Shown here: in pieces, positions 24,969-32,613 of the stretch
Layout of the letters: each line of letters opens with the position of its first letter
Position numbering within the stretch: position 1 is the first letter of the stretch
Translations under genes and position numbers: made by a program
Notes under the pieces: model-generated
Told to the model about the DNA's origin: nothing
The model's input: only the letters and a program-made list of their open reading frames with translations
Databases searched by the model: none
NCBI GenBank assembly: GCA_024236495.1
Contig: JACKKJ010000009.1
Coordinates: 1-36,593, forward strand
Length of the DNA: 36,593 bases
Origin: Paracoccaceae bacterium
Lineage (GTDB): Bacteria; Pseudomonadota; Alphaproteobacteria; Rhodobacterales; Rhodobacteraceae
Reading direction: 5' to 3'

Positions 24969-26044
24969 CACACGCGCCCCCCCTGCATCCGCCAGTCGTC
25001 GGCGTAGACGTTGATCCTGTCGGGCTGGAAACTGACATGCGTCAGGTCGTCGGAAACCGGCATGCCCTCGGGCACAACGATGTTGACGGGCTGGCCTTCG
25101 GCCTCTGCCCTGACCAGCCGATGGCGCCCCACGTCCTCGACCCGGCGGATCGCGACCGGAATGCCCTCGCCCCGGGTCAGAACGGTGTATTCGGGCCGAA
25201 TGCCGATCTGGGTTCGTCCAGCCAGCGTGCCATAGGCCGCGCCAAGGTCGATGGTGCCGCCGGCAATGCGGGCGTGACGGCCCTCGATCCTGGCGTCCAG
25301 AAGGTTCATCCCGGGCGAGCCGATGAAATAGCCGACAAAGGTATGGGCGGGGGTTTCGAACAGTTCTTCGGGCGTGCCCATCTGAACGACACGGCCGTCA
25401 TACATCACCACGACCTTGTCGGCGAATGTCAGCGCCTCGGTCTGGTCGTGGGTCACATAGATCATCGTGTGGCCGAATTCGCGATGAAGCGATTTCAGCT
25501 GCGTGCGCAGTTCCCATTTCATATGCGGGTCGATCACGGTCAGCGGTTCGTCGAAGAGGATCGCGTTGACATCCTCGCGCACCATGCCGCGCCCAAGGCT
25601 GATCTTCTGCTTCGCGTCCGCCGTCAGGCCGCGCGCCTTGCGGTCCAGCCAGTCCTCCATGCCGATCATGCGGGCGACATGGCCGACCCGGTCGGCGATA
25701 TACTGGGCGTCCATCCGGCGGTTGCGCAGCGGGAAGGCCAGGTTGTCGCGCACGGTCATCGTGTCGTAGACCACCGGGAACTGGAAGACCTGCGCGATGT
25801 TGCGTTCGGCCGTCTCTGCCGCCGTCACGTCGCGGTCGCCGAAAAGCACCCGGCCCTGGGACGGCTTTAGAAGGCCCGAGATGATGTTGAGAAGGGTCGT
25901 CTTGCCACAGCCGGACGATCCCAGAAGCGCATAGGCGCCGCCGTCTTCCCAGACATGATCCATTTCCTTCAACGCGAAATCCGCATCGGATTTCGGATCC
26001 GGGAGGTAGCTGTGCGCCAGGTTCTTGAGCGTGATCCGGGCCAT
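24968..26044 (-). CDS. glpT: Glycerol ABC transporter ATPase with degenerate signature motif
   Basis: 358 aa. Nucleotide-binding domain (1-240) and a C-terminal OB-type regulatory domain (240-358). Walker A is canonical (Gly42-Thr49, 'GSSGCGKT'), the Q-loop Gln88, Walker B with catalytic Glu166 ('AILFDEP') and the H-loop His199 ('YVTHDQTEA') are intact. The ABC signature, however, is LTADAKQK (140-147) where LSGGQ is expected. It pairs with GlpS, which has the opposite pattern. Together they power GlpPQ from the cytoplasmic side. One-base overlaps with glpS and glpP support fixed stoichiometry. Confidence 0.93.
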   Translation of the reverse strand: MARITLKNLAHSYLPDPKSDADFALKEMDHVWEDGGAYALLGSSGCGKTTLLNIISGLLKPSQGRVLFGDRDVTAAETAERNIAQVFQFPVVYDTMTVRDNLAFPLRNRRMDAQYIADRVGHVARMIGMEDWLDRKARGLTADAKQKISLGRGMVREDVNAILFDEPLTVIDPHMKWELRTQLKSLHREFGHTMIYVTHDQTEALTFADKVVVMYDGRVVQMGTPEELFETPAHTFVGYFIGSPGMNLLDARIEGRHARIAGGTIDLGAAYGTLAGRTQIGIRPEYTVLTRGEGIPVAIRRVEDVGRHRLVRAEAEGQPVNIVVPEGMPVSDDLTHVSFQPDRINVYADDWRMQGGRV

Positions 26045-27147
26045 CAGGCAGCCCCTTTCAGTTCTGCGGCGGCATAGGACGCCGGGGCGGCAAGGCGCCC
26101 GTCCGCGTGGAAAAGATAGACGTGCGACGGGTCAAGCCAGACACCGACCTCTGACCCGGGGGCCAGGTCATGCACACCGTGCACCAGCCCCACCCAGCGG
26201 TCGCCGCCGTGGTTGATGTGGATGAAGGTTTCCGATCCGGTGATTTCGGTGACGCCCAGTTTGCAACGAAACTCGACCGCGGAACCCGAATGCCGGTTCA
26301 GCTCAAGGTGATTGGCCCGGAACCCCGCGACATAGCGGCCGTCCGGGACCGAGGCGAATGGCCCGTCCGCCGGCGCGTTGGCGCGGTCGCCGAAGTTGAT
26401 CCGGTGCCCGTCCTTGAAACAGGACACGAAGTTCATCGGCGGATCGCTGAAGACGCGGGCCGTCACCATGTCGTTGGGCTGACGATAGACCGCCGGTGTC
26501 GGCCCGAACTGGGTGACGCGGCCTTCCCACAGGGTCGCGGTGTTGCCGCCAAGAAGCAGCGCCTCCTCCGGCTCTGTCGTGGCATAGACGAAGATCGCCC
26601 CGCTTGCCTCGAAGATGCGCGGGATCTCGACCCGCAGCTCTTCGCGCAGCTTGTAGTCCAGGTTGGCCAGCGGTTCGTCCAGAAGGACCAGCCCCGCGCC
26701 CTTGACCAGTGCGCGCGCCAGGGCACAGCGCTGTTGCTGTCCGCCCGAAAGCTCAAGCGGCTTGCGCCCGAGCATCGGCGTCAGGCGCATCAGTTCCGCC
26801 GTCTCGCGCACCTTGGCGTCGATCTCTGACGCGGGCCGCCCCGCGACCCTCAGCGGCGAGGCGATGTTCTCATAGACGGAAAGGCCGGGGTAGTTGATGA
26901 ACTGCTGGTAGACCATCGCGACACCGCGATCCTGCACGCGCTGCCCCGTGACATCCGCCCCGTTCCAGCGGATCGTGCCCTGCGTCGGCGCGTCAAGCCC
27001 CGCCATCAGCCGCATGAGCGAGGTCTTGCCAGACAACGTGGGCCCAAGCAGCACGTTCATCGTGCCCTTCTGCAGCGTCAGGTCCGTCGGGTGGATATGC
27101 ACCTTCCCGCCGACGACCCGCGAAATACCCTGCAATTCAAGTGCCAT
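26044..27147 (-). CDS. glpS: Glycerol ABC transporter ATPase with altered H-loop
   Basis: 367 aa, same domain plan as GlpT. Walker A is the unusual 'GPTLSGKT' (35-42), the Q-loop Gln81 is present, the signature LSGGQQQR (133-140) is canonical and Walker B has Asp157-Glu158 ('LVLLDEPLANLD'). The switch His is missing: 'VYATTEPEEA' puts Thr191 where 'VTHDQ' has His. In a heterodimer with GlpT, GlpS gives the good signature to GlpT's good Walker site, whereas its own nucleotide site faces GlpT's degenerate signature. The gene starts 10 bases after the glpD stop, with AAGGA as ribosome site, and overlaps glpT by one base. Confidence 0.93.
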   Translation of the reverse strand: MALELQGISRVVGGKVHIHPTDLTLQKGTMNVLLGPTLSGKTSLMRLMAGLDAPTQGTIRWNGADVTGQRVQDRGVAMVYQQFINYPGLSVYENIASPLRVAGRPASEIDAKVRETAELMRLTPMLGRKPLELSGGQQQRCALARALVKGAGLVLLDEPLANLDYKLREELRVEIPRIFEASGAIFVYATTEPEEALLLGGNTATLWEGRVTQFGPTPAVYRQPNDMVTARVFSDPPMNFVSCFKDGHRINFGDRANAPADGPFASVPDGRYVAGFRANHLELNRHSGSAVEFRCKLGVTEITGSETFIHINHGGDRWVGLVHGVHDLAPGSEVGVWLDPSHVYLFHADGRLAAPASYAAAELKGAA

Positions 27148-27157
27148 GCCGTCGTCC

Positions 27158-28744
27158 TTACTCAGCAGCCGGGCTGACGGCCCGGGTTCTTGCCATGTGT
27201 TCGTCCAGGGCGGCGATCTGTTCCGCCGTCATTCGCAGGCCAAGCTTGGTACGCCGCCAGACCACATCGGCGGCCTGTCGCGCCCATTCATGGTCCATCA
27301 GCCAACGCACCTCTGCCTCCGTCAGGGTGGCGCCGAAGTCCTTGCCGAGGTCGGCGATGGATGCCGCGTCGCCCAGAACGGCAATGGCCTCGGTCCCATA
27401 GGCGCGCACCAGCCGTGCCGCGTGATAGTCGGAGAGAAAGCCGTAGCGCGCCTTGAGCCGTGCCGTCAGCGCCGCGACCCCGTCGTGGGGGAAATCGCCG
27501 CCCGGCAATGGAACGCGCGCGGTCCACTTGCCGGACATCCCGGGAAAGAAGGGCGCGATCCGGTCAAGCGCGCTTTCGGCCAGGCGCCGGTAGGTCGTGA
27601 TCTTGCCGCCAAAGACGTTCAGAAGCGGCGCGCCATCGGTATCGACCGAAAGCACATAGTCCCGCGTCGCCGCGGTCGCCGACTTTGCCCCGTCGTTGTA
27701 AAGCGGGCGAACCCCTGAGTAGGTCCACACGACGTCATCGGATGTCACCGGGCGTGCGAAATACCGGGATGCGAAGGCAAGCAGATAGTCCCGTTCCTCG
27801 TCGGTGCAGCGTGCGTCGGCAGGCTTGCCCTGATGATCCTTGTCCGTCGTGCCGATCAGGGTGAAGTCCTGTTCGTAAGGAATGGCGAAGATGATCCGCC
27901 CGTCCTCGCCCTGGAAGAAGTAGCAGCGGTCATGGTCGAACAGGCGCCGGGTGACGATATGGCTGCCCCGGACAAGGCGCACGCCTTCGCTGGAATCGAT
28001 ATGCGCGACATTGCGGATCACGTCCTCGACCCAGGGGCCGCCGGCGTTGACCAGCATCTTCGCGTGGAATGTCTGCCGTCCTCCCCCGCCTTCAGTGACG
28101 ATTTCCCAGTGATCGCCGGCGCGGTTCGCAGCAATGACGCGAGTGCCGACCATGATCGAAGCACCCCGCGCCTCGGCGTCGCGCGCATTCAGCACGACAA
28201 GGCGGGAATCCTCGACCCAGCAATCGGAATACTCGAAGGCGCGGCGGAACCGTGCTTGAAGCGGACCGCCTGCCGGATCGTTCGCCAGGTCCAGCGTGCG
28301 GGTCGCGGGCAGGATCCTGCGACCGCCCATGGTGTCATAGAGAAACAGCCCCAGGCGGATCAGCCAGGCTGGGCGCCGGCCCTTCATCCAGGGCATCGCC
28401 AGGCCAAGAAGGCGGCCAGTCGGCGTGTCGCTTTCAAAGCGCATGTCGGGGTGGTAGGGCAGCACGAAGCGCATCGGCCAGGAAATATGCGGCATCGCGA
28501 CCAGAAGCGTCTCGCGTTCTTCAAGCGCCTCGCGGACAAGCCGGAATTCGAAGTATTCAAGATAGCGAAGGCCGCCGTGGAACAGCTTGGTAGAGGCAGA
28601 GGAGGTCGCCTGCGCCAGATCGCCCTGTTCGGCAAGCAGGACGGACAAGCCCCGCCCCGCAGCGTCGCGCGCGATCCCGCATCCGTTGATGCCACCGCCA
28701 ATGATGAACAGATCGGCCAACTCAGGCCGCCGTGCATCTGCCAC
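27158..28744 (-). CDS. glpD: FAD-dependent glycerol-3-phosphate dehydrogenase
   Basis: 528 aa from a GTG at 28744 that has GGGGGAGG 8 bases ahead; an in-frame ATG 25 codons further upstream has no such site and adds non-conserved residues. FAD-binding GxGxxG at Gly16-Gly18-Gly21 ('FIIGGGINGCGIARDAAGRG'), then the GlpD signature 'SSASTKLFHGGLRYLEYFEFRLV', a 'FAIPYEQDFTLIGTTD' strand and a C-terminal helical domain ('RWLMDHEWARQAADVVWRRTKLGLR'). A peripheral inner-membrane enzyme, it oxidises glycerol 3-phosphate to dihydroxyacetone phosphate and passes electrons to quinone. First gene of the glycerol operon, divergent from glpR. Confidence 0.96.
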   Translation of the reverse strand: MADARRPELADLFIIGGGINGCGIARDAAGRGLSVLLAEQGDLAQATSSASTKLFHGGLRYLEYFEFRLVREALEERETLLVAMPHISWPMRFVLPYHPDMRFESDTPTGRLLGLAMPWMKGRRPAWLIRLGLFLYDTMGGRRILPATRTLDLANDPAGGPLQARFRRAFEYSDCWVEDSRLVVLNARDAEARGASIMVGTRVIAANRAGDHWEIVTEGGGGRQTFHAKMLVNAGGPWVEDVIRNVAHIDSSEGVRLVRGSHIVTRRLFDHDRCYFFQGEDGRIIFAIPYEQDFTLIGTTDKDHQGKPADARCTDEERDYLLAFASRYFARPVTSDDVVWTYSGVRPLYNDGAKSATAATRDYVLSVDTDGAPLLNVFGGKITTYRRLAESALDRIAPFFPGMSGKWTARVPLPGGDFPHDGVAALTARLKARYGFLSDYHAARLVRAYGTEAIAVLGDAASIADLGKDFGATLTEAEVRWLMDHEWARQAADVVWRRTKLGLRMTAEQIAALDEHMARTRAVSPAAE

Positions 28745-28809
28745 GTCGTGATCCTCCCCCCGGAAGGTGTTTTCCTTCCCGACGGGACCATGCCGTGAAG
28801 TGGGTGATA

Positions 28810-28854
28810 GCGCAATCAAAAATGTTCGTTATTGCGCGTTTTATCAAAAAGCGC
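28810..28854. promoter_or_regulatory. Probable GlpR operator region between glpD and glpR
   Basis: AATGTTCGTTAT (28821-28832) closely matches one half of the E. coli GlpR operator (TATGTTCGATAACGAACATA). It lies between perfect 7-bp inverted arms GCGCAAT (28810-28816) and ATTGCGC (28831-28837). A second imperfect palindrome, GCGCGTTTT / AAAAAGCGC (28834-28854), adjoins. The whole 28745-29023 gap is AT-rich for this genome. A weaker half-site (ACTGTTC) is at 28884-28890. Exact promoter boxes are not certain. Confidence 0.55.
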
Positions 28855-29023
28855 GCATACAAGACCGAGTATGTGGCAAAATGACTGTTCTTTTCTGGCG
28901 CTAACACGCATTAAATCGCACAAAATCGAACGCGTTTGACGGATGGGCGCCCGCATTCGTCTGCCCGGATGACAGCGCCGGGCGCAATGTGCCAGAAACG
29001 ACGGACGCAACGGAGGACGCGAC

Positions 29024-29833
29024 TTGGCCCTGAATATCCGCCAGAACGAGATCGTGGAGATCGCGCGATCCGAAGGGCGCGTCGTCGTCGAGGAGCTGGC
29101 GCAGAGATTCGACGTGACGCTGCAGACGATCCGGCGCGATCTGACCGAACTGGCCGAGGCGGGCCTGCTGGACCGTGTCCACGGCGGCGCCGTCGCGCGA
29201 ACCGGGGTCGTCAACATCGGCTACGAACAGCGTCGGCGGATGAACGAGGGCGCCAAGGCCGCGATCGCGAAGGCCTGCGCTGCAGAGATCCCCGACAATT
29301 CATCGCTTATCCTCAACCTGGGCACCACGACCGAGGCGGTCGCGCGGGAGCTTCTGCATCACCAGAACATTACCGTCGTGACCAACAACATGAACGTCGC
29401 CAACATCCTGCTGGCGAATCCGGGTTGCGATATCATGGTGGCGGGCGGCGCGCTTCGCCGGTCGGATGGGGGGCTGGTGGGCGATCTGACCACCCAGTTC
29501 TTTGAACAGTTCAAGGTGGACTTCGCGATCATCGGCACCTCGGCGCTGGATCACGACGGGGATCTTCTGGATTTCGACCTGGTCGAGGTCAGGGTCAGCC
29601 GGGCGATCCTGCGGCAGGCTCGGCGCAGCTTTCTTGTGACCGATCATTCGAAACTGGGGCGACCCGCGCCGGCGCGGATCACATCCCTGTCCGAGATAGA
29701 CACGGTGTTCACCGATCGGCCGATGCCGGGCGATCTTGCCGAAAAATGCAGGCTTTGGGGAACGCGAATCGTGACCGCGCAGCATGGACGTCTGCCGGGC
29801 GGTCAGTCGCCGATTGCTGACCGCCCAGCCTGA
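29024..29833 (+). CDS. glpR: DeoR-family regulator of glycerol metabolism
   Basis: 269 aa. N-terminal DeoR winged helix ('RQNEIVEIARSEGRVVVEELAQRFDVTLQTIRRDLTEL' region, residues 6-43) with the family tag 'RVHGGAV'. The sugar-phosphate sensor domain follows: 'LNLGTTTEAVARELL', 'TVVTNNMNVANILL' and 'DFAIIGTSALDHDGDLLDFD'. The last part, together with 'VSRAILRQARRSFLVTDHSKLGR', is typical of GlpR, which releases DNA on binding glycerol 3-phosphate. The start is a TTG at 29024: GGAGG (29012-29016) stands 7 bases before it and no ATG is available nearby. Divergent from glpD; likely represses both directions. Confidence 0.92.
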   Translation: MALNIRQNEIVEIARSEGRVVVEELAQRFDVTLQTIRRDLTELAEAGLLDRVHGGAVARTGVVNIGYEQRRRMNEGAKAAIAKACAAEIPDNSSLILNLGTTTEAVARELLHHQNITVVTNNMNVANILLANPGCDIMVAGGALRRSDGGLVGDLTTQFFEQFKVDFAIIGTSALDHDGDLLDFDLVEVRVSRAILRQARRSFLVTDHSKLGRPAPARITSLSEIDTVFTDRPMPGDLAEKCRLWGTRIVTAQHGRLPGGQSPIADRPA

Positions 29834-29853
29834 CTGCCTACCCTCTCAGGCTG
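29797..29853. terminator. Two nested inverted repeats at the glpR/pheT convergent junction
   Basis: GGGCGGTCAG / CTGACCGCCC (29797-29826, perfect 10-bp stem, 10-base loop) lies inside the glpR 3' end. CAGCCTGA / TCAGGCTG (29826-29853, perfect 8-bp stem, 12-base loop) spans both stop codons. Only 4 bases separate the two genes. The structures probably end transcription from both sides, although T-runs are absent. Confidence 0.55.
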
Positions 29854-32246
29854 CCGCCGGTGGCTTTTGCAACCTTCTCGACGATCTTCGTGCCCACCGC
29901 CTCGATCTCCTCGTCGGTCAGCGTCTTGTCGCGAGGTTGCAGCCGGACGGTAATGGCGAGCGATTTCTTGCCCGCGCCCATCTGCGCCTCGGCCTTGTCG
30001 CCGGTGAACTGGTCGAAGACACGCACCTCGTCGATCAGGGCCTTGTCCGCGCCCTGCGCGGCGTTGACCAGCGTCAGCGCCTCGACCGAGGCATCGACGA
30101 CGAAGGCGAAATCGCGTTCGACCGCCTGCAGGTCCGAAATCGCCAGCGCCGGGCGCGTGGCCGTCCTGACCTTGGGGAAGGGCACGCGGGCGACATGGAT
30201 GGTGAAGGCGACCGCCGGCCCTTTCACATCCATCGCCCGCAGGATCTTCGGATGCACCTCGCCGAAGGTGCACAGCGCGTTCGGGCCAAGCCCGATCACG
30301 CCGGACCGGCCGGGATGCCACCAGCCCGCGACCTTGCGGCTGATCTGGACCTTCGCGGGGGCGCCAAGGGCGGACAGAACCGCCTCTGCGTCCGCCTTCG
30401 CGTCGAAGACATCGACAGGGCGGCGCGACCCGTAGGGATCGCGTGGCGCCGACGCGCCGACCAGAAGGCCGGCTGCCTGGACCTCCTGTTCGCCGGGTTC
30501 GCCGCCTGCGAAGGCCGGGCCAACCTCGAAAAGCGCAAGATCCTGAAAGCCCCGCGCCTGGTTGCGCGCGGCGGCCTGCAAGAGCCCCGGAAGAAGGTCG
30601 GGCCGCATATGCGTCATCTCGGACGAGATCGGATTTTCCAGCCGTGTCGCCTCGGTCCCGCCGCCGAACAGCGCGGCGGACGCGCTGTCGATGAAGGAAT
30701 AGGTCACGCATTCGTTGTAGCCCAGCGCGGCCAGCATCCGCCGCGCGGCACGTTCGCGCATCTGCATCGGGGTCAGGATCGGCTTCGGCACGCCCGGCCG
30801 GGCGCGGCGCATCGGCTTGCCTTCAAGCTTGGTCAGCGACGCGATCCGCGCCACCTCTTCGATCAGGTCGGCCTCGCCCAGGACATCGGGGCGCCAGGAC
30901 GGCGGGGTCGCCATGTCGCCCGCCAGCGTGAAGCCCAGCGCCTCGAGCGTGGCGCGCTGCGTCGCCTCGGGGATGTCCATGCCGACAAGGCTGATGACCC
31001 GCGCCGGGTCCAGCCGGTAGGCGCGCGCCGTGTCGGGCACCGCGCCGTCCATCACCACCTCTGACGGCTCCCCGCCGCACAGGTCCAGAACCATCCGCGT
31101 CGCCAGTTCCAGCCCCGGCAGCGTGAATTCGGGGTCCACGCCCCGTTCGAAGCGATAGCGCGCGTCGGAGTTGATCTTCAGCGCGCGCCCCGTCGCCGCT
31201 ATGGTGATCGGGTCCCAATAGGCGCTTTCGAGGAAGACATCGGTGGTGTCGTCAGTGCAGCCCGAATGTTCGCCGCCCATGATCCCGGCAAGGCTTTCCG
31301 GCCCCTGATCGTCGGAGATGACCATCATCCCCTCGCGCAGCGCATAGGTCTTGCCATCGAGCGCCAGAAGCTCCTCGCCCCCCTTTGCGGGGTGAATGCG
31401 CAGGTCGCCCTTCACGCGGGCCACGTCGAAGACATGCAAGGGCCGGTTCAGCGCGAAGGTGAAGAAGTTGGTGATGTCGACAAGGGCCGAGATCGGGCGC
31501 AGCCCGATCGCCTTCAGCCGCGCCTGAAGCCAGGCGGGGGAGGGGCCGTTCTTCACGCCGCGGATGGTGCGGCCGGCGAAAAGGGGGCAACCCTTGTCCT
31601 TCAGCGCGGGGTCGATCCGGACGCCGACGGGGCTCGGGAACGTGCCCTTCACCGGCTCGACCGGCAGCGGCTTCAGCGTGCCAAGGCCGCGCGCCGCCAG
31701 GTCGCGGGCGATGCCGCGCACGCCCAGCGCGTCGGGGCGGTTGGGGGTGATCTTGATGTGGATCATCGGGTCGACCGCGCCGGGACGGTTGGCGGCCAGC
31801 CAGTCGGTGAAACGCTCGCCGACCTCGCCCGAGGGCAGTTCGATGATGCCGTCATGCTCGTCGCTGAGTTCAAGCTCGCGTTCCGAGGCCATCATGCCGT
31901 GGCTTTCGACGCCGCGGATCTTGCCCACGCCCAGCGTCACGTCGATGCCGGGGACATAATCGCCCGGCTTGCACAGGACGACCGTGATCCCCGCCCGCGC
32001 GTTCGGCGCGCCGCAGACAATCTGCTTTTCGCCCTCGTCGGTCATGACCCGGCAAACCCGCAGCCGGTCGGCATCGGGATGCTGTTCGGCGTGCAGCACC
32101 TTGGCGAGCGTAAAGGCCGAAAGCCGCGCGGCGGGGTTGGAGATTTCCTCCACCTCCAGCCCCAGATCGGTCAGCGCCTCGGCGATCTCCTCCGCCGAGG
32201 CGGTGGTGTCGAGGTGGTCTTTCAGCCAGGAGAGGGTGAATTTCAT
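29838..32246 (-). CDS. pheT: Phenylalanine-tRNA ligase beta subunit
   Basis: 802 aa, standard length. Begins 'MKFTLSWLKDHLDTTASAEE'. An OB-fold tRNA-binding domain follows (about 40-150, 'ADRLRVCRVMTDEGEKQIVCGAPNARAG' region), then the B3/B4 editing domain ('LVDITNFFTFALNRPLHVFD'), a B5 domain, the pseudo-catalytic core ('PMQMRERAARRMLAALGYNECVTYSF') and a C-terminal ferredoxin-fold anticodon-binding domain (about 710-802, 'AISDLQAVERDFAFVVD'). With PheS it forms the alpha2beta2 enzyme charging tRNA-Phe. It is separated from pheS by a 98-codon unknown ORF and a palindromic repeat, which is unusual because the two genes are normally adjacent. Confidence 0.97.
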   Translation of the reverse strand: MKFTLSWLKDHLDTTASAEEIAEALTDLGLEVEEISNPAARLSAFTLAKVLHAEQHPDADRLRVCRVMTDEGEKQIVCGAPNARAGITVVLCKPGDYVPGIDVTLGVGKIRGVESHGMMASERELELSDEHDGIIELPSGEVGERFTDWLAANRPGAVDPMIHIKITPNRPDALGVRGIARDLAARGLGTLKPLPVEPVKGTFPSPVGVRIDPALKDKGCPLFAGRTIRGVKNGPSPAWLQARLKAIGLRPISALVDITNFFTFALNRPLHVFDVARVKGDLRIHPAKGGEELLALDGKTYALREGMMVISDDQGPESLAGIMGGEHSGCTDDTTDVFLESAYWDPITIAATGRALKINSDARYRFERGVDPEFTLPGLELATRMVLDLCGGEPSEVVMDGAVPDTARAYRLDPARVISLVGMDIPEATQRATLEALGFTLAGDMATPPSWRPDVLGEADLIEEVARIASLTKLEGKPMRRARPGVPKPILTPMQMRERAARRMLAALGYNECVTYSFIDSASAALFGGGTEATRLENPISSEMTHMRPDLLPGLLQAAARNQARGFQDLALFEVGPAFAGGEPGEQEVQAAGLLVGASAPRDPYGSRRPVDVFDAKADAEAVLSALGAPAKVQISRKVAGWWHPGRSGVIGLGPNALCTFGEVHPKILRAMDVKGPAVAFTIHVARVPFPKVRTATRPALAISDLQAVERDFAFVVDASVEALTLVNAAQGADKALIDEVRVFDQFTGDKAEAQMGAGKKSLAITVRLQPRDKTLTDEEIEAVGTKIVEKVAKATGGSLRG

Positions 32247-32263
32247 CGTTTCGTCGTCCCATT

Positions 32264-32321
32264 CGTAGGGTAGGCTTCAGCCCACCATGTCAGCTGTCGG
32301 CGGGCTGAAGCCCACCCTACG
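32264..32321. repeat. REP-like inverted repeat between the unknown ORF and pheT
   Basis: Arms CGTAGGGTAGGCTTCAGCCC (32264-32283) and GGGCTGAAGCCCACCCTACG (32302-32321) are inverted copies with one mismatch, 18 bases apart. Sequences of the GTAGGGTGGGCTTCAGCCC kind are dispersed palindromes in many proteobacterial genomes (from general familiarity; not searched). One arm overlaps the stop codon of the unknown ORF. It could fold as a hairpin in the pheS-pheT message. Confidence 0.75.
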
Positions 32322-32613
32322 GCTTACATTGCTGTTTGAGGCATTCAATCGTCGCATCATTGCAAGCAACGACAAAGACCCCATTAGAAACCTCGTCGAT
32401 TGCAATCCGAAGCCGCCGTCCGTCGATATCGACTCCAAACACCGGTAGCGGTCGGTCCACGCCATCGAGCACGATCTTTCCAAGTCTTGTGGCGTCCGCT
32501 CCAAGTTCGTTGATAGGGTCCCATCCAAGAATAGAGATGCGATCCCCAGGAAAAACAACTACATAAGGCCACCCGGAAGGTCCAAACTCAGCACTTTCGC
32601 GAACGGCAGTCAC
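32317..32613 (-). CDS. Hypothetical protein between pheS and pheT
   Basis: 98 aa from a GTG at 32613 that overlaps the pheS stop (GTGA); GGGGGG stands 8 bases ahead. No family is recognised. The protein is soluble and acidic, with beta-strand-like stretches ('YVVVFPGDRISILGW', 'GKIVLDGVDRPLPVFGVDIDGRRLRIAIDE') and a Cys-bearing C-terminus ('FVVACNDATIECLKQQC'). Base composition is visibly more AT-rich than pheS and pheT, and the stop codon lies in a REP-like palindrome, so recent insertion is plausible. Translational coupling to pheS argues that it is expressed. It has no known role in tRNA charging. Confidence 0.6.
   Translation of the reverse strand: MTAVRESAEFGPSGWPYVVVFPGDRISILGWDPINELGADATRLGKIVLDGVDRPLPVFGVDIDGRRLRIAIDEVSNGVFVVACNDATIECLKQQCKP

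Noticed and set aside
32251..32330. Palindrome between the unknown ORF and pheT considered as a transcription terminator
   Set aside because: Stem is interrupted by an 18-base centre and no T-run follows; pheT would be cut off from pheS. A REP-like repeat is more likely.
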